From positions 1 through 43,721 of the forward strand of contig NZ_JAMYFE010000004.1 of the NCBI RefSeq assembly GCF_024129865.1: DNA of 43,721 bases, given 5' to 3'. Numbering within the stretch: the stretch's first letter is position 1; each line of letters opens with the position of its first letter. Below, piece by piece: positions 9,673 to 19,272 of this stretch. The notes beneath the pieces are model-generated. The model made no database searches, was not told the origin of the DNA, and worked only from the letters and a program-made list of their open reading frames with translations. A program made the translations under genes and the position numbers. The stretch is from Stieleria tagensis (lineage in GTDB: Bacteria; Planctomycetota; Planctomycetia; Pirellulales; Pirellulaceae).

Positions 9673-11070
9673 ATGGATGACAATCAGCCAGCAACGCTGG
9701 CGCCCGCCGAAACGCCAGACACAGAACAACCTTGGCGAACAATGCTGGATCTAGCGACCAGCGGTGATGCCGATGCGCTCGATGACTATGTCTCGCAGCT
9801 GTCGACAGCCGACCAGGCATTGGCACTAAGCCACCTGGACGACCAGGAAACGCACCAAGTCCTGGAGACACTGCACGCCAACGATGCGGCGGAGTTGCTA
9901 AGCCATTTGCCGGAGGTCCAGGCGGCTCAGCTGATCGGATCGCTCGAAGCGGCCTCGGCGGCGGCGATCATCCAAGAGTTGCCCAGCGACGAACAAGCCG
10001 ACGTGCTGGGCGATTTGAATGAAAGCCAATTGCAGGCGATTCTGAATGAATTGCCGGCCGAGGAAGCTGCCGCGGCGCGCGAACTAGCCGCCTACAACGA
10101 CGACGTCGCCGGCGGATTGATGATCTGCGAATTGCTGCGGTTCAGTGATCGCATGTCAGTCGCTCAGGTCATCGAACAACTGAGTCACGATCACCAACGC
10201 CACGACGATATGGACATTCGTTATGGCTACGTTTGTGATGATGCCGGGCGACTGGTCGGTGTGCTGCGAATGCACAACCTGTTGTTCGCACGGCGATCGG
10301 CATCGATCTCCGATGTGATGATTCATCATCCCGTTTCGGTCGCCGATTCCGCTCCACTGGACGAACTGGTCGAATTGTTCGAATCACATGCCTATTTGGG
10401 CGTCCCCGTCGTTGACAGCGAAGGGGTTCTGCAAGGCGTGGTGCGGCGTGAGGCGGTTGATTACGAATCCGTTCGTGCGGCCGAAAGCGACTATTTGAAA
10501 AGCCAGGGGATTGTCGGCGGGGAAGAACTGCGGACGATGCCGTTGTGGCTGCGTTCCAGACGTCGATTGAGCTGGTTGAGTGTCAACATCGTCTTGAACA
10601 TCGGCGCAGCGGCTGTGATCGCGACGTTTCAAGACACGCTGCAATCGGTGATCGCGCTCGCTGTTTTCTTGCCAATCATCAGCGACATGAGTGGCTGTAG
10701 TGGCAACCAAGCCGTTGCGGTCAGTATGCGGGAACTTTCATTAGGGCTGATTCGGCCCAGTGAGTTCTTTCGTGTCTGGAGCAAAGAAATCGCTGTCGGG
10801 CTGATCAACGGATCCATCCTGGGGCTACTGGTGGGGATCGTGGCCCTTGTCTTTAGCGGAAACGTGTATCTGGGACTGGTGGTCGGTGGTGCATTGACGA
10901 TCAACACAATGGTCGCCGTTTCCATCGGCGGTTTGATTCCTTTGTGTCTAAAGAAGATGGGCGTCGACCCAGCCGTCGCGAGCGGTCCACTGTTGACCAC
11001 GGTCACCGACATGTGCGGCTTTTTCTTGGTGCTGGGATTTGCAACCATGATGCTGACACTATTGGTCTAG
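9673..11070 (+). CDS. mgtE: MgtE-family magnesium transporter
   Basis: 465 residues. The ATG at 9673 sits 4 bp after the channel stop; an alternative ATG at 9643 overlaps the upstream gene. Domains in order: the MgtE N domain of repeated helical hairpins (residues about 15-145), paired CBS domains (about 150-275) that sense intracellular Mg2+, and a five-helix membrane domain (about 290-465). The last helix carries DPAVASGPLLTTVTDM, including D446, which corresponds to the conserved pore aspartate of the family. The membrane motif usually written GGNxGxQ reads SGCSGNQ here (residues 340-346), so the Asn is replaced by Cys while the Gln is kept. The family imports Mg2+ passively, gated by the N and CBS domains. 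It is convergent with the kinase gene ending at 11138. Confidence 0.93.
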   Translation: MDDNQPATLAPAETPDTEQPWRTMLDLATSGDADALDDYVSQLSTADQALALSHLDDQETHQVLETLHANDAAELLSHLPEVQAAQLIGSLEAASAAAIIQELPSDEQADVLGDLNESQLQAILNELPAEEAAAARELAAYNDDVAGGLMICELLRFSDRMSVAQVIEQLSHDHQRHDDMDIRYGYVCDDAGRLVGVLRMHNLLFARRSASISDVMIHHPVSVADSAPLDELVELFESHAYLGVPVVDSEGVLQGVVRREAVDYESVRAAESDYLKSQGIVGGEELRTMPLWLRSRRRLSWLSVNIVLNIGAAAVIATFQDTLQSVIALAVFLPIISDMSGCSGNQAVAVSMRELSLGLIRPSEFFRVWSKEIAVGLINGSILGLLVGIVALVFSGNVYLGLVVGGALTINTMVAVSIGGLIPLCLKKMGVDPAVASGPLLTTVTDMCGFFLVLGFATMMLTLLV

Positions 11071-11137
11071 CCGAACAGCGACGACGGTGCCGGTACTACA
11101 CGAACATGGCATCGTGGCGGATGAATCGGGTTGGCAT

Positions 11138-14100
11138 TCAGTGCGAATCCGACTCGGTTTCCGCCAGTTCCTCGATCAGTGACAACAGCTTTCGTTTGTT
11201 GATCGGCTTGGTTAGAAATTCGTTGCAACCGGCTTTTAGACACTGATTGCGGTCGGCATCCATGGCGCCGGCGGTCAGCGCGATGATCGGCAGGGTGTAG
11301 CCGGCAAGACGAATTTCGCGAGTGGCATCAACACCGGACATCACCGGCATCTGCATGTCCATCAACACCATCGAAACGGTCTGATCATCGGTGACGAGAT
11401 CGACGGCTTGTTGTCCGTTTTCGACCATTGTTAAATCTTGCACGACCGGACTGAGAATCCGTGACAACAAGAAACGGATTGCCGGTGTGTCCTCGGCAAC
11501 CAAAATATGAATCGGCAGCTTTTCGTGTTGTTCGGCTTCGACGGTGGAATCGTTTCCGGTGGCGTGGGCGCGCTGCTCGGAAAAAACGGCGTAGACGGCG
11601 TCACGTGGATGGGGAACCGGCAAACGGATTGAGAATGTCGTGCCTTTGCCGACGGCGCTCTCGACCTCTAACTCGCCACCAAGTCGATTGGTTAAACGTT
11701 GCGCGATGGTCAATCCCAATCCGGTTCCCGCCGCGTTGGCTTTCGGATTCTGAAGCCGCGTGAAGGCATCAAAGACATCCTGAAGCCCTTCATCTGCGAT
11801 GCCCACACCGGTGTCGACAACGTCGATCTGAATCATGGATTCATCCGTCTCATGACGACAACAGGCCCGTAACGTGACACTTCCTCGCGGTGTGAATTTG
11901 AACGCATTGCTAAGCAAGTTGACGATGATTTGTCGCAATCGAACCGGGTCGGTATGAAAACGAACAGGAAATTCGCCCTGTAAATCCAACTCAAACGCCA
12001 GCCCGGTGTCTTGGGCCCGTGGCATCATCAACCGGTGCAAGTCGCGTAGCACTTTGGCGACGTTGATGTAGCGGAATTCCAATTCGATTTTTTCGGCTTC
12101 GATACGTGACAGATCCAGAATGTCGTCCAAGATGGCCATCAACGCATGCCCCTGTTCGACCATCACACGGCTGAGCTGTTTATTTTCTTCCAGACGAACG
12201 GACTCTTGCAACTGTTCGCTGCAACCTAAGATCGCCGTCATGGGTGTACGAATCTCGTGACTCATCTGCGCCAAAAACGCAGACTTGGCACGGTTGGCGG
12301 CTTCGGCCGCATCACGCATTGATTCGAGCTCCAGTTCATAGGTCTTGCGTCCTGAAATGTCGCGTGCAATGGTGGAATAGTGAGTGACAACGTCATTGCC
12401 GTCAGTGTGTGCCATCACCACTTGGCTGATCGGGAGCGGCGTTTCTGCTTTCGTCAACAATTCCGATTCGAACTGGTAGGCCTGGCCGGAGGCGGCCGTT
12501 GGCAACGCCAAATCGCGAAGCACCCGATAGGTTTCAGGGGAATGCAACTCGGATATGTGCTTTCCCTGTAACTGCTTGGGCGAATCATAGTCCAGCATTC
12601 GAGCCGCCCCGTGATTGAGATACAGAATTTGGCCGTCGGCGTTGATCGTACCGACAAAATCCGTGGTCAGATCTGCGATCGATGCCAACTGGGCGACACG
12701 GCTGGACAGTTGATCGTATTCGGTCATGTCACGGTTGATTTCCATGACCACTTGTCGCCCGACGGCATTGAGTTGAATCAACTGATGGCGGGATGCGATG
12801 TCCAGCGGTTGATTTTGACGCGTGTAGTGCACCACGCGACCTTCCCAGTCTCCCTTTTCCAACATCGCCGCAGTGATTTCATCGCGCGGCACCGAATGCT
12901 CGGTTCGCAGCACATCATGAATCACCTTCCCCATCACTTCGCTGCGGCTAAATCCGTACAGCAGTTCTGCACCGCGATTCCAGAACGAGATGCCGCCGCC
13001 TAATTCCCATGCGATGATGGCATCGTGCGACAGATCCAGCATTTCAGCCTGTTGCCGAATCAGGTCGTTGCTGAGATGTAAATCAGTGACATCGGTAAAG
13101 AAGACTGTCAAACGATCTTCGTGGGGAAAACAGTAGCATTGGTACCAACGATTCGTTCCGGCATAGTGTTCTTCAAAACGAATGGTCTTTCCCGTCCGCA
13201 TCGATTCGTGGAATTGGGCATCAAAAGCAGTGCCCTGGGCGTCGGGAAAAACGTCCCAGATCTGTTTGCCCAACAGATCGTCACGATTGATGCCCATCAT
13301 TTCACACATCCCGTCGTTGACAAACGTGTATCGCCACTGTTTGTCCAAGACGATGATCGCTTCGGTGACGCTCTCCATCACCTGCCGAAGCTCACGTTCG
13401 CTTGCAGCGACCCGACGATTGGCGGAAGCAATCTCGCTGACATCGTGGGCAATGATTGAAACGGCCACGACTTGGTCGTTTTCATCGTGTTGCAATGACG
13501 CGCGCCAATGCACTCGCAACGCTTCCTGCCGATCCGTCTCTCGCAGCGTCCAGTTCGTGATTTCCTCGTGCTCGGCTTTTAATTCCGCTGCAAAAAAATC
13601 CTCAAACGGGCGTTCGCTAATCTTGTCTTTCAGTACGTCAACGATGTGTCGGCCGGTGGCTTCGGAACGTTTCAAACCGACCATCTTTTCCGCACCAATA
13701 TTCCAAGTTTCAATGATCCCGTTGCCGTCGGTGGAAACGATGAAGTCGCTGGAATGGTCGATCAATTTTCGCAATCGCTGCCGTTTGGCATTCTCGCGTT
13801 TGATCGACGTGATATCGACCAAGGTGACAATCAGTTGCGGCAATTCCGAATCGGGCGTGGCGATGGTCGAATATGGCAAGACCCGTATTAGGAACCTCGA
13901 ATCGTCTTTGCCGGTGACTTCGTATTCGATTGATTGCCGCGTTGCTTGTACCTGGTGCAAACCACCGACAAAATCTGCGTCGCCAAATTGCCCACTGAAC
14001 GTGGTGATTTTGCGGCCGATGTCTTCCTGCACCAGTGCAAAGACGGTGGTCATGTTTTCCGTGAATCGGCGGATTCGCAGGTCCGCGTCCAAAAACATCA

Positions 14101-16378
14101 CACCGACTTCGGTACCGATCAACAGCTGGTTCAAATCGTCGGTGACCTCGATCAGTTCACCGATCTTGCGTTGGTGGTCCGTGTTGACGGTGAACAGTTC
14201 CTCGTTGACGCTGTGAAGTTCCTCGTTGGTGCTTTGCAGTTCTTCGTTGCTAAGCGTCAATTCTTCGTTGGTGGATTGCAACTCTTGATTGGCGGCTTCC
14301 AATTCTTCGATAGTGGATTGTAGATTCTGACGTGTGATCTGCAGTTCTTCCTCCACGATGTGGAGTCGATCCGGCGAGCGGTCTGCTGCACTGGTTTCCG
14401 CGCCCGCCGGCGAACCGGCCGCTAGGTCCGCATGGGTCGCCGATGCAGTGCCGGTGGGATGAATTGCCGGTTGAATCCGCAGAAACACCCAGTCCGGGGC
14501 CGCTGTGACCGATTCAGCGGTCACGACGACATCACACAGGCCAGCATCGATCGGGCCACTCTCAATGGGGCCACTCTCGATTGGGCCATCCTGGATCGGG
14601 CCGAGTGTTCCACCGGCGGTCGTCGACGCATCCGTATTGGCCAACCGCTGTAACGCCCGACTGATTGCCGGACGCAGTGATTCAAGCACCAGACCCGTGA
14701 TCTGACGCGACACTCGGCCGGCTGGAATTCTCAGGTACGACTCCGCGCCGCCATAACAATGAACCACTTCTTGTTTGCCATTGATCAGAATGCCGGTCGG
14801 CATGAACTGGTCCAGTAGCGGGCCTTTGGTTTCAATCGGTGCTGTGGGTTCAGAAGGCGTCTGTTGTCCGCTGCCGGGAATCGTGAGCGGGCTGCGCAAC
14901 GTTTCCGAAATCGCCAAAGCTCTGGCCGTCGATGATTGCTGTCGTTTTTTGTAGACGCGCCAATTGGTATCGATGACCTCAAATTCGCTGCCCAATTCGC
15001 CTGGCGTTTCGCTGGTTCCCAGGACCAACAAAGCGTTTTTTCGCATGCTGAAATGGAACAATGAAATCAAGCGTTTCTGCACGAACGGTTGCAGATAGAT
15101 CAATAGATTTCGGCAGCACACCATGTCCAATCGCAAGAACGGAGTGTCTGTGACCACGTTGTGGACCGCGAACACCAGCATTTGCCGCAATTCATGAATT
15201 GCCTGGAATCCACCGGGGGTCCGTTCGAAATAGCGTTTGGTTCGAACGTCATCAATGCCGGACATCGCCGCGGCCGAATAGATCCCCGCGCTAGCGGTTT
15301 GAATGGCACGCCGATTCAGATCGGTTGCGAACAGTTTGACGTTCGGCGTGCGGCCAAGTTCGTCAAAAATCTCATGAAGCACGATGGCAATCGAATACGC
15401 TTCTTCGCCGCTGGCACAGCCGGGGATCCAAGCCCGAAATTGACGATCCGACGGCAGATCCTGGATCAATTCACGCAGGTATTCTTTCCCAAGTAAATCG
15501 AACACGGTGGAGTCGCGAAAAAACGCTGTGACCCCGATCAGCAAATCGTCATACAAACGTTTGCGTTCGGTCGGGTCTTGCCGCAATAGAGCCGCATAGT
15601 GGTCGTAGTCGTCCAGACGCTTGAAACCCATCCGCCGCTGAATGCGCCGCTCGATGGTGGTTTGTTTGTATTGCGAGAAATCAATCGAAAAGTGTTCATC
15701 CAATTGCTGCAGGATGGAATCCAAACTGCCACTGTGATGCCCAGTGTTCCGATCCGCTGGATCGCTGGTTGAGAGATTGGTGGTGATGAATTGGTCGATC
15801 GCAGACGGAATTGCGTCGGGGCTGAGTTCCAGATCAGACGCCCCAGAAGCGATCAGACTTTCGGGCATGCCTTTGAAACTGGCGGTTTCAGGCAGCTGCG
15901 CGATCACCAACCCTTGACTGTCGGCAATCTTTTGAGCGCCCAATGTTCCATCGGACCCGGTGCCTGACACGATCACCGCGATGGCATAGCGGCCCACTTC
16001 TTGGGCCAATGAGCGAAAGAATTCATCGATCGGTAACGAGACACCCCGGGGGTCTTTGTCGCTAACGAGAAAGCGTCCCTCGTGAACGATCAACCGCTTG
16101 CCCGCTGGAGCGACATAGACGTTTCCGCCACGAACTTGCGTCCCGTCCTGGATCGCTTGAATCGGGATGTCAGTCCAACGCTGCAAAATCTGTGTCAGTT
16201 GGCTTTTGAAATCCACTGACAGGTGTTGAACGACGACATAGGCACAGTCGTCGTGGCGAGACAAATTTCGGAACAGGCCTTCGAGTGACTCCACCCCTCC
16301 CGCCGAAGCGCCGATGCCGACAACAAAGGTCCCTCCGCTGTACTGGCCGGGTTGTGATGAATCGTGATTGGTCAGCAT
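11138..16378 (-). CDS. CheB-CheR-PAS hybrid histidine kinase fusion
   Basis: 1746 residues. Domains in order: a CheB methylesterase domain (about 17-200) with S25 (GASAGG), H52 (QHL) and D143 (GTGSDGT) all present; a CheR methyltransferase (about 225-480) with the SAM-binding PGCASGEEAYSIA around residue 320; a linker with a short tandem repeat; a long heptad coiled coil (about 650-740, repeated N-E-E-L); several PAS domains (about 740-1320); HisKA with H1374 (SHEIRTP); HATPase with N and G boxes (about 1480-1600); and a C-terminal receiver with D1674 (MDMQMP). No CheB receiver domain and no transmembrane segment are seen, so it is probably cytosolic. Other chemotaxis genes are absent nearby. 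The Hpt protein and sigma-54 response regulator 1.4-2.9 kb away are plausible downstream partners. Confidence 0.95.
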   Translation of the reverse strand: MLTNHDSSQPGQYSGGTFVVGIGASAGGVESLEGLFRNLSRHDDCAYVVVQHLSVDFKSQLTQILQRWTDIPIQAIQDGTQVRGGNVYVAPAGKRLIVHEGRFLVSDKDPRGVSLPIDEFFRSLAQEVGRYAIAVIVSGTGSDGTLGAQKIADSQGLVIAQLPETASFKGMPESLIASGASDLELSPDAIPSAIDQFITTNLSTSDPADRNTGHHSGSLDSILQQLDEHFSIDFSQYKQTTIERRIQRRMGFKRLDDYDHYAALLRQDPTERKRLYDDLLIGVTAFFRDSTVFDLLGKEYLRELIQDLPSDRQFRAWIPGCASGEEAYSIAIVLHEIFDELGRTPNVKLFATDLNRRAIQTASAGIYSAAAMSGIDDVRTKRYFERTPGGFQAIHELRQMLVFAVHNVVTDTPFLRLDMVCCRNLLIYLQPFVQKRLISLFHFSMRKNALLVLGTSETPGELGSEFEVIDTNWRVYKKRQQSSTARALAISETLRSPLTIPGSGQQTPSEPTAPIETKGPLLDQFMPTGILINGKQEVVHCYGGAESYLRIPAGRVSRQITGLVLESLRPAISRALQRLANTDASTTAGGTLGPIQDGPIESGPIESGPIDAGLCDVVVTAESVTAAPDWVFLRIQPAIHPTGTASATHADLAAGSPAGAETSAADRSPDRLHIVEEELQITRQNLQSTIEELEAANQELQSTNEELTLSNEELQSTNEELHSVNEELFTVNTDHQRKIGELIEVTDDLNQLLIGTEVGVMFLDADLRIRRFTENMTTVFALVQEDIGRKITTFSGQFGDADFVGGLHQVQATRQSIEYEVTGKDDSRFLIRVLPYSTIATPDSELPQLIVTLVDITSIKRENAKRQRLRKLIDHSSDFIVSTDGNGIIETWNIGAEKMVGLKRSEATGRHIVDVLKDKISERPFEDFFAAELKAEHEEITNWTLRETDRQEALRVHWRASLQHDENDQVVAVSIIAHDVSEIASANRRVAASERELRQVMESVTEAIIVLDKQWRYTFVNDGMCEMMGINRDDLLGKQIWDVFPDAQGTAFDAQFHESMRTGKTIRFEEHYAGTNRWYQCYCFPHEDRLTVFFTDVTDLHLSNDLIRQQAEMLDLSHDAIIAWELGGGISFWNRGAELLYGFSRSEVMGKVIHDVLRTEHSVPRDEITAAMLEKGDWEGRVVHYTRQNQPLDIASRHQLIQLNAVGRQVVMEINRDMTEYDQLSSRVAQLASIADLTTDFVGTINADGQILYLNHGAARMLDYDSPKQLQGKHISELHSPETYRVLRDLALPTAASGQAYQFESELLTKAETPLPISQVVMAHTDGNDVVTHYSTIARDISGRKTYELELESMRDAAEAANRAKSAFLAQMSHEIRTPMTAILGCSEQLQESVRLEENKQLSRVMVEQGHALMAILDDILDLSRIEAEKIELEFRYINVAKVLRDLHRLMMPRAQDTGLAFELDLQGEFPVRFHTDPVRLRQIIVNLLSNAFKFTPRGSVTLRACCRHETDESMIQIDVVDTGVGIADEGLQDVFDAFTRLQNPKANAAGTGLGLTIAQRLTNRLGGELEVESAVGKGTTFSIRLPVPHPRDAVYAVFSEQRAHATGNDSTVEAEQHEKLPIHILVAEDTPAIRFLLSRILSPVVQDLTMVENGQQAVDLVTDDQTVSMVLMDMQMPVMSGVDATREIRLAGYTLPIIALTAGAMDADRNQCLKAGCNEFLTKPINKRKLLSLIEELAETESDSH
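14550..14602 (-). repeat. 15-bp tandem repeat inside the kinase gene
   Basis: Four imperfect 15-bp units start at 14550, 14565, 14580 and 14595 (the last partial). They encode a GPI(E/D)SGPIESGPI-type linker between the CheR domain and the coiled coil. In-frame units could expand or contract by slippage without breaking the gene. Confidence 0.75.
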
Positions 16379-16412
16379 GAAGGCGGGCAGGCAGCGGGAC
16401 AGGAGATAAACG

Positions 16413-16431
16413 GGAGCTCCGAAAAAGCTCC
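16413..16431 (-). terminator. Stem-loop between small membrane gene and kinase gene
   Basis: GGAGCT (16413-16418) pairs exactly with AGCTCC (16426-16431) across a 7-base loop. It lies between two minus-strand genes, so it could attenuate read-through from the small gene into the kinase gene. No clear run of U's follows on the minus strand, so a classical intrinsic terminator is not supported. Confidence 0.3.
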
Positions 16432-16458
16432 TTCGACGGCCCGCAGTTTACCTGCCGA

Positions 16459-16719
16459 CTATCTCAGCAACCACGTGACCACAACCAGCAATAGAATGGC
16501 CAGTGCAAGTAGTACAGGGTAGCTGAACGCCACGATCACGAAGGGGCTGCTGGGAACTTCCTTTGCCAAGTGCGGTTCTTCATTGACCGCTTGGTCGTGC
16601 AGTTTTTCTTGTAGGGGGCGACTGTCCGCAGGGTGTTCGTCGACCGTGGAATTGCGAAACGGCTTACCGCCGTTGGCGGGCTCAGGTTCCACGTCAGGTT
16701 TCGTATGACTGGTGTTCAC
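16459..16719 (-). CDS. Small tail-anchored membrane protein, function unknown
   Basis: 86 residues from a GTG at 16719, chosen because GGAGA lies six bases upstream on the coding strand. A longer frame from 16764 lacks such a signal. The first 55 residues are hydrophilic and Pro/Glu/His-rich (VNTSHTKPDVEPEP). The last 25-30 residues form one strongly hydrophobic helix (PVLLALAILLLVVVTWLLR) ending in Arg, so the protein should sit in the membrane by its C terminus with its head in the cytoplasm. No family is recognised. It is directly upstream of the fusion kinase on the same strand, with an 80-bp gap containing a stem-loop. Confidence 0.6.
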   Translation of the reverse strand: MNTSHTKPDVEPEPANGGKPFRNSTVDEHPADSRPLQEKLHDQAVNEEPHLAKEVPSSPFVIVAFSYPVLLALAILLLVVVTWLLR

Positions 16720-17205
16720 GATATTTCTCCAAGTGTGTGGCCGCGCCCCGCGCTCTATACGCAACGCTTCTGACGGACCCCGTTTTCGATCAAGTGATCA
16801 TTCAGCAACTTCGTCGCATCCCGTGTGCCAATTGACTCGGCTTGATCTCAGACTCTGTGCGTTTTCTGCGTCGGGCGATTGGCAATTCAGAGCAACCGGA
16901 ACCTTGATTGCGATGTGATTCGTGCGGCAGGCACGCCAACCAAGCGCTGCTCGCTGGAATGATTGCTGCGGCTGGTGTGTTTTTAGCCAGCCTGGTCGCC
17001 CAGCGGCCAGCAGATCAGAGCGGCGGCAACCACCAGCCGGTGTGGTGATCATTGGCACGCCAAGTGCACCCGCGGCTTGAGTTGAATTTTTCGTTCTCTC
17101 TTGCCCCCCTGATCCATGCGGAAGCTATCGTCAACTCGTTGCCTGTCATTCTCCCGCACGGGGTCCCCGAGTCCCGACGCGCGGAACTCGGCGGAGGACC
17201 AGTCT
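16720..17205. other. Intergenic region between divergent small membrane gene and DUF2383 gene
   Basis: 486 bp without a convincing gene. It contains a sigma-54-like element at 17053-17068 on the plus strand and the GGAGG (17193-17197) that fixes the GTG start at 17206. Short frames on both strands show no recognisable protein. Confidence 0.5.
17053..17068 (+). promoter_or_regulatory. Sigma-54 (-24/-12) promoter-like element
   Basis: TGGCACGCCAAGTGCA has the GG and GC dinucleotides separated by ten bases and matches the TGGCACG-N4-TTGCA consensus except for one base in the -12 half. It lies 138 bp upstream of the DUF2383 gene, in the same block as an NtrC-type activator. The predicted transcription start is near 17080. 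Confidence 0.45.
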
Positions 17206-17706
17206 GTGAACATCCAGCCGGAGCCCCACCAACCGGAGCTTTGTCAATTGGTTCACCTCAACCGCGACAGTCGTGATTTTTATCAGTGGGCGCGACACCG
17301 GGTCAGTGACCCCGTGTTGGCCGACGCATTTGAACAAATCAGCGTCCAGCGCAGCGGGCAAGCGGCCGAGCTTCAGCGTCTTGTCGGGACCACGATAAAC
17401 GTCGCTTCGCCATCAACCGAATTGAATCAACTGAGATTGATGTGGCAACGTTGCAAGTCCGCAGTCGTCAGTGGTCGCAAAAGCGAGTTAATCAACTCGG
17501 TGGTGGATGCCGAGTCAGGAACTCGCCGGGCGTATGAATCGGCTGCGGGCAACGTCAGTGACGCAGCCATCACCGCGATCCTGCGTCGCCACATCACCAA
17601 TATCCGAACCGCGGCACAGCACCTCGCCTACATGCGCGTGCGGCAGTGCGGAACACCCGATCACTCGACAAGTCAGCCGATTGGCACCGTCGACCACCTG
17701 CGATAA
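17206..17706 (+). CDS. DUF2383-like four-helix-bundle protein
   Basis: 166 residues from a GTG at 17206. The start is supported by GGAGG at 17193-17197 with an eight-base spacing; the upstream in-frame ATG at 17116 has no such signal. The protein is helical throughout: LCQLVHLNRDSRDFYQWAR, LADAFEQISVQRSGQAAELQRLV, then WQRCKSAVVSGRKSELINSVVDAESGTRRAYESA and AILRRHITNIRTAAQHL. This order resembles the ferritin-like DUF2383/PA2169 family, whose biochemical role is not established. The Glu/His metal ligands of a ferritin are not clearly complete. The gene sits just upstream of the sigma-54 regulator, and its own upstream region carries a sigma-54-like element, so it may be a regulated stress protein. 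Confidence 0.65.
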   Translation: MNIQPEPHQPELCQLVHLNRDSRDFYQWARHRVSDPVLADAFEQISVQRSGQAAELQRLVGTTINVASPSTELNQLRLMWQRCKSAVVSGRKSELINSVVDAESGTRRAYESAAGNVSDAAITAILRRHITNIRTAAQHLAYMRVRQCGTPDHSTSQPIGTVDHLR

Positions 17707-17775
17707 CCTTGGAACCTGCACGTTTGATCCCCCTCACTAGCCTGTCGCACAACATCAAGTCGCCCTGAAAAGCTC

Positions 17776-19272
17776 ATGCCTACCGTATTAGTCATTGATG
17801 ACGATCCGTCCATCTTCTTGCTTGTCCGCAAAGCGCTCGACGGCGTGGCCGACATTGAGACGGCGGCGACAGCCGAGGAGGGATTGAACCTCGCGTCGAA
17901 GCGGCATTTTGATGCCGTGCTGTTGGACATCGTCCTGCCCGATCGTCATGGGATGGCGGTTTTTTGCGAAATTCATGAACTTGATCGCAGATTGCCGGTG
18001 ATTTTCATGACGGTCGAAGCGGCCAGTAAAACGGCGATCGAAGCGATGCAGTTGGGCGCGTTCGATTACTTGGCCAAGCCGTTGGCGGTCAAGCACCTCC
18101 GCACCCTCGTCTCCCGAGCGATTCAGCAACGCGAACTGGCATCGGTACCGGTTGCCATTGTTGCCGACGAAGATCTGGCCAAAGACTCCGGGGAACTGTT
18201 CATCGGTCGCAGCACGCCGATGTTGGAGGTTTTCAAGGCAATCGGTCGTGTCAGCAAGCAAGACGTTCCCGTATTGATCCGCGGTGAAAGCGGAACCGGC
18301 AAAGAGTTGGTCGCTCGGGCGCTGTATCAATATAGCCACCGCAGCGAAGGCCCGTTTTTGGCGGTCAACTGTGCCGCCCTGCCGGACAACCTGCTCGAAA
18401 GTGAGTTGTTTGGCCATGAAAAGGGCGCCTTCACTGGCGCCGATTCGCGCCGCATCGGAAAGTTCGAACAGTGCAACAACGGGACGCTGTTTCTGGACGA
18501 GATCGGTGACATGGCGCCGATCGTGCAAGCCAAGGTGTTGCGTGTGCTGCAAGACCAGCGGTTCGAACGGATCGGTGGCAACAATGAATTGAAGACCGAC
18601 GTGCGGATTGTTGCCGCGACGAACCGTCCGTTGGAAAAAATGGTTGCCGATGGCGATTTTCGCGAAGACCTGCTGTATCGGTTGAACGCGGTGACGATTG
18701 AATTGCCGCCGCTGCGTGATCGGCCAAACGACATTCCGATGTTGATTCAGCATTTTTTAAGTCAGGCCAAAAGCGAGTTCAGCAAACCGGATCTGGAAGG
18801 CGTCTCGCCCGAAGCCGTCTCGTTGCTCAAGCGGCATTCCTGGCCGGGCAATGTCCGCCAATTGCGCGCGGTCGTCCGCCGTTGTGTTTTGGACACGGTG
18901 CTGCCGGTGCTGGTACCCGACCTGTTGCCTGAATCCATCCGCGCAGACCAAATGCCTGAATTGGTCGAAGATTCCGACGCCGACGTGCGTACGTTGCCGA
19001 CCGATGATCCGCAACCGATTGCCAATCTTTCCGAACCCAACGGTCGCGGATTGCCCGACATCGTGGACCGACTGTTTCAAGAACGTTCGACTGACATGTA
19101 TGCCGAAACAATCGCCTATGCGGAACGCTATTTGCTACTGCGTGTATTGCGTGAGACCGATGGGAATCAGAGCAAGGCTGCCGAGATTTTGGGTATCACG
19201 CGAGGCAAGTTGCGAGATCGGATTGCAACCTATGACATACGCCTAGAAAGTGGAGTGCGAATTGGTGAATAG
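17776..19272 (+). CDS. NtrC-family sigma-54-dependent response regulator
   Basis: 498 residues with a complete three-domain layout. Residues 1-120 are a receiver with acidic pocket DDD, phospho-acceptor D51 (LLDIVLP), a Thr switch (FMTVEA) and Lys in LAKPL. Residues about 140-375 are an AAA+ domain with Walker A GESGTGKE (170-177), the sigma-54-contacting GAFTGA loop (217-222), Walker B LFLDEIGDM, sensor I ATNRPLE and the arginine region LLYRLN. Residues about 445-490 are a Fis-type helix-turn-helix (NQSKAAEILGITRGKL). The protein should activate RNA polymerase-sigma-54 when phosphorylated. Its stop overlaps the start of an Hpt gene, and a hybrid kinase lies about 1.4 kb away in the divergent direction, so these are likely partners. 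Confidence 0.95.
   Translation: MPTVLVIDDDPSIFLLVRKALDGVADIETAATAEEGLNLASKRHFDAVLLDIVLPDRHGMAVFCEIHELDRRLPVIFMTVEAASKTAIEAMQLGAFDYLAKPLAVKHLRTLVSRAIQQRELASVPVAIVADEDLAKDSGELFIGRSTPMLEVFKAIGRVSKQDVPVLIRGESGTGKELVARALYQYSHRSEGPFLAVNCAALPDNLLESELFGHEKGAFTGADSRRIGKFEQCNNGTLFLDEIGDMAPIVQAKVLRVLQDQRFERIGGNNELKTDVRIVAATNRPLEKMVADGDFREDLLYRLNAVTIELPPLRDRPNDIPMLIQHFLSQAKSEFSKPDLEGVSPEAVSLLKRHSWPGNVRQLRAVVRRCVLDTVLPVLVPDLLPESIRADQMPELVEDSDADVRTLPTDDPQPIANLSEPNGRGLPDIVDRLFQERSTDMYAETIAYAERYLLLRVLRETDGNQSKAAEILGITRGKLRDRIATYDIRLESGVRIGE

Noticed and set aside
13182-14216. 344-codon plus-strand frame antisense to the kinase gene
   Set aside because: It is a shadow of the well-supported kinase frame; composition is Ser/Arg-rich with no domain.
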